Source: Ephydatia muelleri
Taxonomy: Eukaryota > Porifera > Demospongiae > Spongillida > Spongillidae
Assembly: GCA_013339895.1 (NCBI GenBank)
Contig: JABACO010000181.1
Span: 1-64,000, forward strand
DNA length: 64,000 nucleotides
Direction: 5' to 3'
The notes below the pieces were generated by a model. The model was not told where the DNA came from. It ran no database searches and was given only the letters and a program-made list of their open reading frames with translations. Below are positions 23,217-33,859 of the stretch, one piece after another. The stretch's first letter is position 1. Every line of letters starts with the position of its first letter. The translations under genes and the position numbers were made by a program.

Positions 23217-23241
23217 TGATTCGACGCAATTTTTTCCTGTG
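23217..23241. repeat. Right terminal inverted repeat of the CACTA element
   Basis: Twenty-five bases ending TTTTTTCCTGTG are the inverted partner of 17417-17441 and are followed by GTC at 23242-23244. Confidence 0.93.
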
Positions 23242-23595
23242 GTCTCGGAGCTACACAGACGTGGACAAGTCATGAAGGCAAAGACTGGGCTTCTTGCGAG
23301 CATGCATTGAAGATTTGTTGTCGAAAAGACCTGAGGAGAGCGCACATGAGCGTAAATTACTAAACTGGTAAACTGATACATGACATGCATCTTCTCCATG
23401 GAAATCAAAGGATTTTTCTTGGCCCTTCAGTTGTACATGTCGTTTCTCAAGTGGCTGGCTATTTACAATGAGGCACTGATGGAGTTTCCATGTCCCCGTT
23501 TGAGTCACAGCCTCGGCAAAAGCGAGCTACATGTATGTATCCCACAGTTTCAGCGCGGTTTTTTGCTTCTTCACACAGCAAAAACTGATTGATGA

Positions 23596-23670
23596 GTGTC
23601 ACTAGAGATTGTGGATAGGGCACTCGATTTTTGATAAATCGAGTGCCCTATCCACAATCTCTAGTGACAC
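23596..23670. repeat. Perfect 35-bp hairpin
   Basis: GTGTCACTAGAGATTGTGGA and the following 15 bases are exactly complementary to 23636-23670, with a 5-base loop TTGAT. It may be a tiny foldback element or a chimeric inversion. Confidence 0.9.
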
Positions 23671-23829
23671 GCATCGATGAATCAGATGTTGCTGTGTGCA
23701 CCTGCTCTCTGTCCCGCGGCCTTCTCTCATCACTCTTCATCAGACGCTCCATGCAAGCGGTGTGGTCTCTCGTTTATTTTCCACTAGCGGACTCTGGATT
23801 TTCCCATCACGCGCGAGGAGTAACTGCGA

Positions 23830-24350
23830 CCACGAAAGTCTCGTCCCCGCACTCAATTATTCACAGCTGCGGATGTATTACATCACCGGCCGCTACGCGA
23901 ATGGAGGGTCTGGACAAATGCCTCAACAAAGCGCAGAAATCTGGTAGAGCACCCTTGACGTCGCGAAAAAAGTGTAATTGATTAACCCCGTCTTAGTAAT
24001 CATTACCTTTCGCGTTCAGCAGCTTTCACGCGTTCAGCATGCAGCCCCCGTTCTTTTGGGGCTCTGCTTCATAGTTTTCGCACTCAGCTTCCGCGGTCCG
24101 TTTCTTTTCGGCTCAGTTCAGCACGGGCATGGACCACTGAACGCTGAAAGAAACGACGCGCGATAGGTGGCCATGACTAAAACGTATCTGTGCTAAAACG
24201 TGTTGAAACGTACACGGGTGCTCTGCATTCTGATTGTGCGCCTAAAATCAGGCGCGGTTTGGAACGACTTTGTTGTCCACACACTCCATTCGCGTAGCGG
24301 TGATGTAATCCACCCGCAGCTGTGAATAATTGGGTCCGGGGACGAGACTA
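23830..24350. repeat. Imperfect inverted repeat pair
   Basis: About 95 bp at 23833-23930 (landmarks GTCTCGTCCCCG, AATTATTCACAGCTGCGG, GCTACGCGAATGGAG) recur inverted at 24258-24348. A further GTCCCCGGACAATAATCTCG-type fragment lies near 24755. It looks like a decayed MITE or small foldback element. Confidence 0.7.
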
Positions 24351-25789
24351 CGACCACGGCTGTACCACTGCCTGCAGCTGTTGGCTCACTGTTCATGCTG
24401 GCTAGCATATAAAGACGCTCTCCATTGCTATCTAAATACGACTCCAACTCAATTTTCGTCACTGCGAGGGTCTTCCGTCTTCGTGCAGACATTCCGCAAA
24501 CGTAACTTAGTGGACTTGTTCAGCCCAGCTGAACATTTGTAGAGGAAGCCATGCACAAAGATATCCCCATTATAAAAAACAAGAGGTGTGGGCATTCCAA
24601 GGCTTCGGAAAGGAGGTAATTAGTGTCACAGATTTCTCCATTGTGTGTGCGCGGTGTTCCAAATGTTTCTGGGTGGCAAGGCACACCAGTGCTGACGGAT
24701 ATAATTGTGCCTGGAAATCTTGCACCCCCGGGCAGCACACCTACTCTAAGGGTCCCCGGACAATAATCTCGTCCCCACACCCACACGTATGTAAGGATGA
24801 TAATTTAATCGCTGTTACAGTATGAGTCACCAGAGATAATCTCTGGTACTACGTGATGCCATACCATTATAGTGATCTATCCACACAAGTAACATGTGTC
24901 CGCCCTGCCTGCAGATACTTGTATTGGTTGTCCTCTCTCCCTGCATAGATTATATACGAATCTATGCTCCCTGGCAGATAGTCTTCATCCCTCAATGGGC
25001 CAATGGCTCAAATATAAACTATATCCACTTGGTTATATAAGTTATAAAACATTGGACCATAAGGCTATTCCGGATACATAATAGCTTACTTAAGCCTTCA
25101 TTTAGAAGGAACCAGTCAACACGGGGGAAAAAGAGGATACTGCACCATTAAAAAAAAAAGAACTTTATTTGACCTGGCAGTGCCAATGAGGTAAAGAATA
25201 TTGTGCATAATGTGCGCATGTTGCACACGGAAATAGGCTGCCCCGATGAGGAAAGCAGGTCTGTAGATTTCGCTTGTAATTCGATATATGCTTGATTATA
25301 CAGAATGTCCACAAATAAACCGACAGGTGAATAATGATACAAATAAAATCTAGTACTACAATAACCACGTTTAGGCCAATATAGCTTTTGTTGCAACTCG
25401 ATAACTTATTAAAGCCTGTTGTTAACTATATTGTGCAACTAATAACGTAGTTTATAAACTTTGATGACAGTGTGAAATTTGATTGGCATTTTATTATTTA
25501 AACTTGAAAAAGATTATGTGACCATAACGATTTTAATAACTCTGAGTTTCAGTAACGCACAATTAGACATCCATTACAATTTTTTCACTTCATTTAATAC
25601 TGGACTAATTAGTGATAGTTATTTATAGCATGATGGTAATAATAACGCCCCTATTGATTGCTGTTCCACCGCATATTCAGACCTTGTGCTGCTTAGTAGT
25701 AGTAATGAAATCAATAATCTTTACTCCAATCTTGAATAACGTTGATAATATAGGGCTTTGAATAATTTCATTCATGAGGGTTATGATAT
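24351..25789. other. Intergenic stretch, no gene recognised
   Basis: Short unrelated frames only. A small palindrome ACCAGAGATAATCTCTGGT lies near 24832. AT-rich DNA follows to the palindromic element. Confidence 0.5.
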
Positions 25790-26612
25790 ATGGGTCAGTT
25801 TCCGAGAAAATGAGCCTTCGCTATATATATATAAAAGTTATAAAAATCATTCACGTTTGAATCGCTATAACTTCCGAACGGTACACGCCATTGACTTCCT
25901 ATTTTCAACACTTCATACTACACCATTTCTCTACGGTAAAACACTTTTTGGGGTCTTGCACTTGCTCCGTGCATGTATTGCAACGTCCGATACCCCACAA
26001 GGTATGAACCCGTCATAACTTTCGGCAGGAGTAATCAAATCGCTTCAAATTCGGTATGTAGATAGAGAGGTCTATACCTATCGATTTGTTCTGTTCGTTA
26101 ATTTTTATGCCATCTGTTACGGAGATACAGTTGAATAAACTACGTGCACGTTTTCCCGCTTGATTCGCGCCAATGTAATAATCCCCGCCTCCCCATACAT
26201 TGAGCGGAGCGCAATTTGCCCAAATCATTGGCGCGAAACGAGCGCGAAAATGTGCACGTAGTTTGTTCAACTGTATCTCCGTAACGGATTGCATAAAAAT
26301 TAACGAACAGAACAAATAGATAGATATAGGACCTCTCCACCTACAAACCGAATTTGAAGCGATTTGATTACTCCTACAGAAAGTTATAGCGGGTTTGAAC
26401 CCGGTGGGGTATCGAACGTTGCAATACTGGCAAGGAGCAAGTGCAAGACCCCAAAACATGTTCTGCCATAGAGAAATGGTGTGGTATGAAGTGTTGAAAA
26501 TAGGATGTTGATGGCGTGTACCGTTCGGAAGTTATAGCGATTCAAACGTGAATGATTTTTATAACTTTTATATATATATAGCGAAGGCTCATTTTCTCGG
26601 AAACTGACCCAT
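25790..26612. mobile_element. 820-bp palindromic MITE abutting the inverted-repeat arm
   Basis: The element starts TGGGTCAGTTTCCGAGAAAA (25791) and ends with the complement (TTTTCTCGGAAACTGACCCA). Two arms of about 380 bp pair with a few percent differences around a ~50-bp centre at 26175-26226. The right end is also the inner border of the giant inverted-repeat arm, and no target duplication is visible. Confidence 0.88.
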
Positions 26613-26631
26613 TTGTTGTTATCCTGGTAAT

Positions 26632-26668
<37 letters not shown>

Positions 26669-27075
26669 AATATCAAGGAGTAAATAATAAAATTTCACAC
26701 TGGAGTTTCAGGGCTCATATCTGTCATCTGCAGCAAACTAATTCTTGTAATTGACACTACTATATGAATCATCCTCGCTGAGAAAATTGGTCGACGTTTT
26801 AGATATAACCAGCCATTGATAATTTTTAACTTTGGATGGGGGATTGATGGTGGAAAAAGTAGGTACATTGCTACAGTTCAAAATTTTGTAAAACAGCTTC
26901 TTAATTTAAATTTAAAACTGTTTAGTGGTGGGTGTAATCAACAGTTAATCCTACAACATTATTCTTTACTTAGCCATGAGTGGTTCAAGCATGGTTACTA
27001 CATGCAAGTGTATGTGTGGTTGAAAGGGAGGGGTGAGTAGGAACGGTAAGTACAAGTGGCATTGAAAATGCACCA

Positions 27076-27950
27076 TGTCGTACCCTAACAGCGGGTTCTG
27101 CATATACATGTATATAAGTGTAAAGATAATTAACGCATGCGCGGAAGATCACGCGCACACCCTTGATGATATGATCAGTCTGATACCTGTGAGACTGTTG
27201 ATTATACACTAGCGGCTAAGCCCTTACATTGGCGTAGTCGGCATTGACCACTGACCTGTCGGCAATGGCTATGGCGCAACGACCTGTGCTTCTGCCGGAC
27301 CCCTTCGACGGCGAGAAGACAAGCTGGCTAGACTGGGAGACCCACTTCAAGCACGTCGCTGCTATTAACAAATGGGAGAGTGCGGAGGAAAAGGTGAAGT
27401 GATTACGCGTTCGGTTGACAGGAATAGCGCAGGCTGCCTTTTCGCGGTGTTCTGAGGCCGTTAGAAAACGATTATAGTGAGTGTATGAAAGCTCTGGCTA
27501 AACGTTTTAACCCCGACAGCAAACGTGAGGTGTACGTAGCGGTCGAGAAACAGACGCAAAGAAGAGGGACTGGGTACCTATGCTGACATTTTGACAAAGC
27601 ATACCCTGACCTCGAGGAGGCAGCGCGTGAGCGTTTGGCTCTGAACCAGTTCCTCGGGGAGCTCGACAAACCACAGGTTGCATTTTGAGTTCGGCATGCA
27701 GGGACGCCCGAAATCTATGACTGGGAGCAGATACGTGCTGGTAGCAGTGGATCCCTTCACGAAATGGGCAGAGGCGCACGGAATACCCAATCAGGAAGCA
27801 GCAACAGTGGCCCGTAAATTAGTAGACGAAATGTTTTTTTCGATTCTCACCACCGGAGCTATCACTATTACATAGTCACCAGGGCAGACAGTTCGAATCT
27901 CAGCTGGTGAAAGAAGTGTGCAAACTGCTGGAGATTAGGAAGACCCACAC
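27076..27950 (+). mobile_element. Internally deleted Ty3/gypsy remnant (right arm)
   Basis: A candidate LTR end (CTTACA, 27223-27228) is followed directly by TTGGCGTAGTCGG, a primer-binding-site-like stretch. Then comes a gag frame starting at ATG 27265 with PFDGEKTSWLDWETHFK. Gag meets a TGA at 27400, where a TGG is expected. A little further on the sequence jumps to integrase (SMTGSRYVLVAVDPFTKWAE at about 27720; SPGRQFESQLVKEVCKLL at about 27882). Protease, reverse transcriptase and RNase H are absent. The usual HSDQG catalytic aspartate reads as histidine (HSHQG). A LTR of ~153 bp from TGTCG at 27076, with TATATAAG at 27111, is only a guess. No 3' LTR is visible. Confidence 0.82.
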
Positions 27951-27996
27951 CATGGTGATGCAAGAACATGTGCTGGTAGGATTATAAAGTCTATAG

Positions 27997-28098
27997 ACAT
28001 GATGGAAATTGCAATCAAACATGCACCAATACTGTTGGAAGTTACTCTTGTTCTTGCACAACTGGTTATCTTCTGAATGTGGATAGCAGAACATGCGT
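27997..28098 (+). pseudogene. Orphan EGF-like exon fragment (right arm)
   Basis: Mirror copy of the exon fragment at 7042-7143, preceded by an acceptor-like CTATAG and missing the first cysteine-containing part of the module. A second EGF exon starting upstream is cut by the gypsy remnant near 27950, where only the DARTC-type 3' end of the exon survives. Confidence 0.83.
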
Positions 28099-29013
28099 AG
28101 TAGGAAAGTACAAGCAATGAAGACTTAATTGCGGTTGGAAGTTTATCGTGCTGAACGGTGCTGGCTAATTGTTGAATGCTGATTGAAGGACTTGTAGTGA
28201 TACATGTAGGTTCACTCTCACCTGCTTAGCAACACATTAACTTTACTGGCTGTATTCAATCAGCTGCAAGTTTTTAACGAAGCCTACGTGAGTTTTAAAG
28301 TTATGTAATTTTCATTACAGACGTTCCCAAATGCCGGAAGAATGAATTTGTTTATTTAACTTCATTTGCCTCGTAAATGAGTCTGTTTTCTAATTCTTTT
28401 CAAATTGCTATTTTTATTGTTACATAAATAAGTCTTATACATGTACATGTACATGGGTTTTGTACATTTATGCTAAACACTCTGTAACCAATATTAAGAC
28501 AAAATGTGATATATTAGTAGCGCTCATATATTACATTATCATTCACAGGGGATTAACTAAATATTTATGTTATGCGAACAATGAAAATACAGCATTGACA
28601 AAATGAATGAAACATATACGTCCTGGTGGTTCATGACCAACTAATGGCTTCTTTCTACAGCCAGTGGACCTGGATGGTCTCTTGTGCCATGCACCACTGA
28701 ACATCTTGAAAAATTCCTCCAAATGCTGGGAAAAGGAAGCATTCTGCCCTTTTCAAGGCAACTGACACAATGGCTTTTCATTTTGCTGACACAGTACTCA
28801 TTATATAACTGATATCTCTAGTTGAAACAGAGGCTTGTGGTATAATGCATTTGCATATGCACTAAATTTAATGCCAAATGGTCTGCTGCTCTACATTATT
28901 AAGTGCAACAACTATTGCAGGGATGGTGGAAATAATCAGACCACAAATCTGATGTATTAGTAGTATAGATGTGACAAAGTATAACAAAATCTGCATTTCA
29001 ATCTGACTAAAAA

Positions 29014-29853
29014 ATGGCGCCTGGAAAGCAGTGCTGCGTATGTGACAAAAAAAGTGTGGACCTGTCATCGCCTTTGGGCTTGGCTTGTAGCTATTGTGGT
29101 TCCTTTTTTCACGCCAAGTGTTCTTCTACCTATTCTGAGGTTGTTTCAGACGTTCTGGCTATTGTCAAGAAGGTTTGCGTCACTTGTCCATGTTGCGAAG
29201 CTAGACTTAGAAGTTTGCCGGCTAAACTAGAAGAAGTGGAGAAAAAGCTAGATGAGTTTGTTGCTCGAGTGGAAGAGAAATTTAGCGACCTAAAGGACTC
29301 TTTACTCCCTGCTCAGCGTGTCTGTTCTCCTGATGTTGATAAAGCGGTAAAAGACGCTGTCTCGGCCATCAATAACAGAGACCACGTGATTTTATATGGG
29401 CTTCCTGAAACGGGTAGTACCATCAAAGACTTTGAAACTGTCAAGGACATTTTTGACTCTCTTGGTGTGAATGATGTAAAGGCTGTGGACGTGTTCCGGC
29501 TAGGCAAAGTGCAATCAGATGTCGGTGTTTCCCAATCTAAGCCGCGCTTACTCAAGGTCCGACTTTCTTCCTCGATTGTCCATAACTCGTTACTCAAAAA
29601 AGCTAAATTGTTGAGAGATTCAAGCAAGTACAAGTCTGTATTTATTCGCCGTTCTTATTCCTTTGTTGAGCGTTCGAGAATTAAAGAACTGTATAATGTT
29701 TTGAGGCAGAAGAAAGATGAAACTGGTCGTGAGTTCTTTATTGACAGGCGTGGAAATGTGGGTACTTGGACGGTAAAAGAACGTACAACCGGTAGTACTG
29801 CTACATCAGGGATAGGCAATACTGAGTCTGCTCAGCCTGCTAGTAATTGTTAG
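29014..29853 (+). CDS. LINE ORF1, PHD-like zinc finger plus RRM-like protein
   Basis: This 279-residue ORF starts at an ATG. The N-terminus (residues about 6-65) is cysteine/histidine rich with the order CCVC, CSYCGSFFHAKC, then CVTCPCCE, which fits a PHD/FYVE-like C4HC3 finger. Residues about 70-100 are charged and likely coiled coil (EEVEKKLDEFVARVEEKF). Residues about 120-250 resemble the RRM-like and C-terminal domains of LINE ORF1 proteins (VILYGLPETG, VDVFRLGKVQ, then KAKLLRDSSKYKSVFIRRS). In the family the protein binds the element RNA and chaperones reverse transcription. The stop is a TAG at 29851-29853, after which the same frame stays open into the start of the endonuclease. Confidence 0.88.
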   Translation: MAPGKQCCVCDKKSVDLSSPLGLACSYCGSFFHAKCSSTYSEVVSDVLAIVKKVCVTCPCCEARLRSLPAKLEEVEKKLDEFVARVEEKFSDLKDSLLPAQRVCSPDVDKAVKDAVSAINNRDHVILYGLPETGSTIKDFETVKDIFDSLGVNDVKAVDVFRLGKVQSDVGVSQSKPRLLKVRLSSSIVHNSLLKKAKLLRDSSKYKSVFIRRSYSFVERSRIKELYNVLRQKKDETGREFFIDRRGNVGTWTVKERTTGSTATSGIGNTESAQPASNC

Positions 29854-29956
29854 GGACACGAGGCAAGTTCTGGCTTTCTTCATTGTAAGTTATTCAATGC
29901 ACGTTCTTTATGCAATAAGTTAACTACTCTTTATATGCTACTAAAATCTGCCAAAT

Positions 29957-32620
29957 ATGATATTATCTTTGTTACCGAAACTTGGCTGCAATTATGTGTA
30001 TAATATTTTCAGAAAAGATAGAGGTGGTGGATATGGTGGTGTTGCAATATTTGTGAAAAACTCATTAAAGGCTGTTTTTGTTGATCTTGACCCTGTATTC
30101 TTATCACTGGAATGTATTGTTCTTGATCTCTTGGTTAGTGGTTATCCATGTATTCGCTGTGTATGTATTTATAACCCACCTTCTTTGGCATATGATGTTG
30201 GCCACACTGCTTGTATTTGTTCCCTTTTAAATACATATACCAAAGGGTGTGTGTTTTATGTTGGTGACTTCAATTATCCTCATATTAACTGGAAGATTCC
30301 ATCAGGCCATGGTTCAATTGCACAGAACAATTTTGTAACCTGCACGCTTCAGAATGGTCTTACACAAGTTGTTGATTGTCCTACAGATGGCCCAAATTGT
30401 ATTGACCTTGTCTTTGCTTCGAACCCATGTTTAATCCATGACTTAGCAGTTGTTGAGCCTTTCTCCAGTACCTGTGATCATAGCGCAGTGGACTTCTCAA
30501 TCCTTTGTCCTGGTATACCTAAACCCAATCATAGTCCTTGTTTTCGAGACTTTAGACATGCTGACTACCCTTCTCTTATATCGTATCTATCAGATGTTGA
30601 TTGGTTATTACTTTACAATACCAGTCTAAATGCAGATGAATTCTGGACTAAAATATCACAAGTTTTGGAGTATTCAGTCTCTCAATTTGTACCCCTTTCT
30701 CGTATTCATCCTAGGAAATCTTCTGTTCCAAAGCACATTCGTTCCTTACTTCTAAAGAAAAAATACTGGTACCCCAAGAATAAGCTGATATATCGACAGT
30801 ATGCTAAACAATACGATGATGCAGTCAAGTCTTATTACTCTTTAAGGGAGCTTGATATTGCTAAAAGCAAGAACATATCTAGATGTTATGCCTATGCTAA
30901 CTCCAAACTTAATAATAGTGTGGGTATACCTCCACTATTGAGTGATGATGGTACTTTGGCTATTGAAGATTGTGACAAATGTGAACTTCTCAATAAATAC
31001 TTTGTTTCTGTTTTTACTAAAGACAATGGCAAACCCCAACATTTTCCTCTTCGTATACAAAGTACAAAGTCTCTAAATATCATTAGTTTTACTTATGACA
31101 AAGTGTTGAGATCTCTTAGAAACCTACCAAACAAATGCTCTAAAACTCCTGATGGTTTTCCGGCATTTTTTCTGAAGTCTATTGCTCCCGCAATAGCATT
31201 CCCTCTAAGTTGTCTGTTTACTATGTCTATGGAAAGCAGTATCTTACCTGCTGTTTGGAAAGTCGGTTATGTGTGTCCAATTGTTAAAAAGGGTGCTCGT
31301 CAACTTCCTAGTAACTATCGCCCTGTTTCTATGACCAGCATATGTTGTAAAGTGATGGAATCTGAATCAATGGTTCATTTCCTCAGGGTAAATGGTCTGT
31401 TATCAAAAGATCAGCATGGTTTTCTACCCAAAAGGTCTACTTGTACTCAACTTTTAGTAACACTAAATGAAATGTCATTGCTATCTGATGCTAAGATGCA
31501 GGTTGATGCAGTTTATATAGATTTTGCTAAGGCATTTGATTCCGTCTCGCATCAAAAGCTTCTACTAAAGTTAGAATCTTACGGTTTCCATTCTCATCTG
31601 CTTGCTTGGATAAAGTCGTTTCTTAGTAATCGATATCAACATGTCTACATAGGTTCAAATTTGTCGACCCCACTACCTGTCATTAGTGGCGTTCCTCAGG
31701 GTTCTGTCTTAGGTCCACTTCTTTTTCTCATATATATTAACGACCTTCCAGATTGTTTGTCATCACCTGTTAAAGCTAAAATCTTCGCTGATGATACTAA
31801 AATTTATTTTCATCATTCTACTGGGGATACATCTCCATTTGTATGTTCATTATCTGCATTTTGTGATTGGGCATCTAATTGGCAACTTAGCATTGCCTTT
31901 CAAAAATGCAATGTCATCTCCTTTGGAAAGCAAATATCTGATACATCATACTCATTATGTGGGATAACCTTAGAGCAAGTATCTTATATTCGTGATCTTG
32001 GCGTTTATGCTTCATCAGATTTTAAACCTGGAATTCATTGCTCATCCATTACGGCCAAAGCGTATTCTAGATGTTCTCTACTTCTAAAAGGTTTCCATAC
32101 TAGTGATGTCAGCATTCTATTACGTGTATTTAAAACCTACGTTAGGCCACTTTTAGAATTCAACACTCCAGTCTGGAATCCTTGGCTGTTTAAAGATATT
32201 GAACATATAGAAGGAGTACAGCGTTACTTCACACGAGAAATTTATAAACGTGCAAGGCTTCCTCGCATGGATTATGCATCCAGGTTAGCAAATCTTAATT
32301 TGTCATCATTAGAATATCGTCGTATCTATTTTGACCTTACAATGTGTTACAAAATTGTGAATAAGCTTTTGGATATTGATGCAGCTGAGATGTTTACAGT
32401 CATTTCAAACGTTCATTCCACTCGTGGGAATTCATACAGGCTCCAGTCGGTCACCATACCTCGTCATGATTTTCGGCTATACTTTTTTTCATCTCGGGTT
32501 GTTCCTATTTGGAATTCTTTACCACAACATGTTGTATCTGCAAAGAATATCATCACCTTCATGTGTCGCCTCAAAACTGTAGATTTATCTCCCTTTTGTA
32601 AACTGTATCCATTTAAATAG
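29957..32620 (+). CDS. LINE ORF2, endonuclease-reverse transcriptase with a damaged endonuclease start
   Basis: This 887-codon frame has endonuclease motifs GDFNYPHINW (about residue 102) and CDHSAVDFS, and reverse transcriptase boxes NYRPVSMTS, YIDFAKAFDSVSH (about 520), [14 protein letters not shown] (about 577) and FADDTKIYF (about 610). Together these would nick target DNA and copy the RNA. The true endonuclease N-terminus is not in this frame: it reads NARSLCNKL then VTETWL in the frame of ORF1 (29854-29992) and hits a stop. The first ~13 residues of the 887-codon frame are therefore an out-of-frame artefact. About a dozen residues usually found between ETWL and the FRKDRGGGYGGVAIF stretch seem missing. 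Both arms share this lesion, so the element was probably already inactive before the inverted duplication. Confidence 0.9.
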   Translation: MILSLLPKLGCNYVYNIFRKDRGGGYGGVAIFVKNSLKAVFVDLDPVFLSLECIVLDLLVSGYPCIRCVCIYNPPSLAYDVGHTACICSLLNTYTKGCVFYVGDFNYPHINWKIPSGHGSIAQNNFVTCTLQNGLTQVVDCPTDGPNCIDLVFASNPCLIHDLAVVEPFSSTCDHSAVDFSILCPGIPKPNHSPCFRDFRHADYPSLISYLSDVDWLLLYNTSLNADEFWTKISQVLEYSVSQFVPLSRIHPRKSSVPKHIRSLLLKKKYWYPKNKLIYRQYAKQYDDAVKSYYSLRELDIAKSKNISRCYAYANSKLNNSVGIPPLLSDDGTLAIEDCDKCELLNKYFVSVFTKDNGKPQHFPLRIQSTKSLNIISFTYDKVLRSLRNLPNKCSKTPDGFPAFFLKSIAPAIAFPLSCLFTMSMESSILPAVWKVGYVCPIVKKGARQLPSNYRPVSMTSICCKVMESESMVHFLRVNGLLSKDQHGFLPKRSTCTQLLVTLNEMSLLSDAKMQVDAVYIDFAKAFDSVSHQKLLLKLESYGFHSHLLAWIKSFLSNRYQHVYIGSNLSTPLPVISGVPQGSVLGPLLFLIYINDLPDCLSSPVKAKIFADDTKIYFHHSTGDTSPFVCSLSAFCDWASNWQLSIAFQKCNVISFGKQISDTSYSLCGITLEQVSYIRDLGVYASSDFKPGIHCSSITAKAYSRCSLLLKGFHTSDVSILLRVFKTYVRPLLEFNTPVWNPWLFKDIEHIEGVQRYFTREIYKRARLPRMDYASRLANLNLSSLEYRRIYFDLTMCYKIVNKLLDIDAAEMFTVISNVHSTRGNSYRLQSVTIPRHDFRLYFFSSRVVPIWNSLPQHVVSAKNIITFMCRLKTVDLSPFCKLYPFK

Positions 32621-33859
32621 GAAGTATATAAGTGCATTTACACATGCCATTACTTGCCTCTTCAGTGCATTATCTGTACAATGCATTGAGAAATATTATC
32701 ATTATTATTATTATTATTATTTCTAATATAGTGCTCTGAAATCCTGCTACTCCAAACTGTTCCCAAAGCAGGCCTTGAGCTCAATTGATGATAGTGTCAT
32801 CTCATTATCTACCGAGTTCCTAGTTGCAGCTTTGCTTGGAGAAGTAAACATAATGCAATACACTGATTACAATATGAATAAAATTGCATGGATATTGACA
32901 GTTGCAACAATATCTAGACTTATCCTTTACTGCCAAAATTCACTGTTTTCTAGTAGTCATTACCCCATTCACATGATGCATCTAAGTTCAAAGGTAACAT
33001 CAAACAGTATGTTTTATCCATGAGGGAGAATTCTGTTATTGATACAACTGCATATTTCAGTTCATTATCCGATACGACATCAGGTCCACTTTTTCGATAA
33101 TTCTTTAATCATTTTGATAGGTTTTACTTTCTTGAAATCTATAATGCTTTCATACAATCCATCATTACAAATGACAATTTAAATTCACCACCGCGAACCT
33201 CCCTAATGGACTCATTGTGTCTAATGAGACTGAAGCCATAAATCTGTCATCAGATCTCTGCTTAGTGCAAACTCATCGCCAGTAAAATGCATATTTGAGT
33301 ACTTGATGGGTATGAGATCTCCATGTGTAAAGAAAGGTTTTTATTAAAAAAGAACAGTTGTAATTACCTTACATTGAATTCATCTTCATCGGCACAGTAT
33401 GACAAAATAGCAGCACGTGTTCTTCATAAATGCAGAAAATGTAAAGAATACAGCTGGTCACTAAGAGCTTTGTTGTCAGTATGAATCTTTGCTATGAACA
33501 GTGTTGTCATCCACTTGATTTTCATTTTTGGTCCTTCCTCATTTGAACAACATCATGCATCAAGCAATGTAGTACTTTTTCTAGTCAGTATTTTAATATC
33601 CTCATCTCTGCAATGCAACACCTGTTGACTAGTACTATTGCTATTGTCTCTTTCATGTATGGTAAAGTTTCAGTCTGCATCCAATTATTTTGTTTGCAAG
33701 TTTTTTTTATGGAGGCATACAATACTTTCTCATTTATAACAGCAATCATGTAAGGACATGTCCACCTGGGTACGTTTTCTTGCTTTCTTATTTAAATTCT
33801 CACAAGCATAAGGTTTCCTCAGACATATGTATTTTATTTTATTAAAGTCTTTTGCTTCT

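Larger units (their letters stand above)
17417..23241. mobile_element. Complete CACTA/EnSpm-type DNA transposon, 5825 bp
   Basis: The left end is CACAGGAAAAAAATGCGTCG followed by AATCA. The right end is its reverse complement with one mismatch (CACAGGAAAAAATTGCGTCG, AATCA). These 25-bp termini are flanked on both sides by GTC (17414-17416 and 23242-23244), the 3-bp target duplication of CACTA elements. Inside each end are many ATGATTT/AAATCAT-type motifs in both orientations, resembling the subterminal binding sites of the superfamily. The cargo is a Tnp2-like transposase on the minus strand and a small coiled-coil gene on the plus strand. The termini read CACAG instead of CACTA. Confidence 0.93.
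28960..32725 (+). mobile_element. Non-LTR retrotransposon (LINE, CR1/Jockey-like group)
   Basis: Two consecutive reading frames have the order expected of a LINE: a zinc-finger/nucleic-acid-binding ORF1, then an endonuclease-reverse transcriptase ORF2. They are followed by a short 3' untranslated region ending in an ATT-rich tail at about 32695-32722. The 5' boundary is uncertain, and I place it just before the ORF1 start at 29014. No target site duplication was identified. The clade is inferred from the PHD-like plus RRM-like ORF1 and the APE-type endonuclease. The ATT tail does not match the typical CR1 octamer tail, so the exact clade is open. Confidence 0.9.

Noticed and set aside
26816-27040. 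75-codon frame with FGWGIDGGKSRY
   Set aside because: It looks like a fragment of a coding exon with a GTGAGT after it, but I cannot tie it to a family or to neighbouring exons. It occurs identically in the other arm at 8100-8324.
27076-27228. Firm call of a 153-bp LTR for the gypsy remnant
   Set aside because: Only one end (CTTACA next to the primer-site-like stretch) is supported. No second LTR exists for comparison, so it is given only as a guess.
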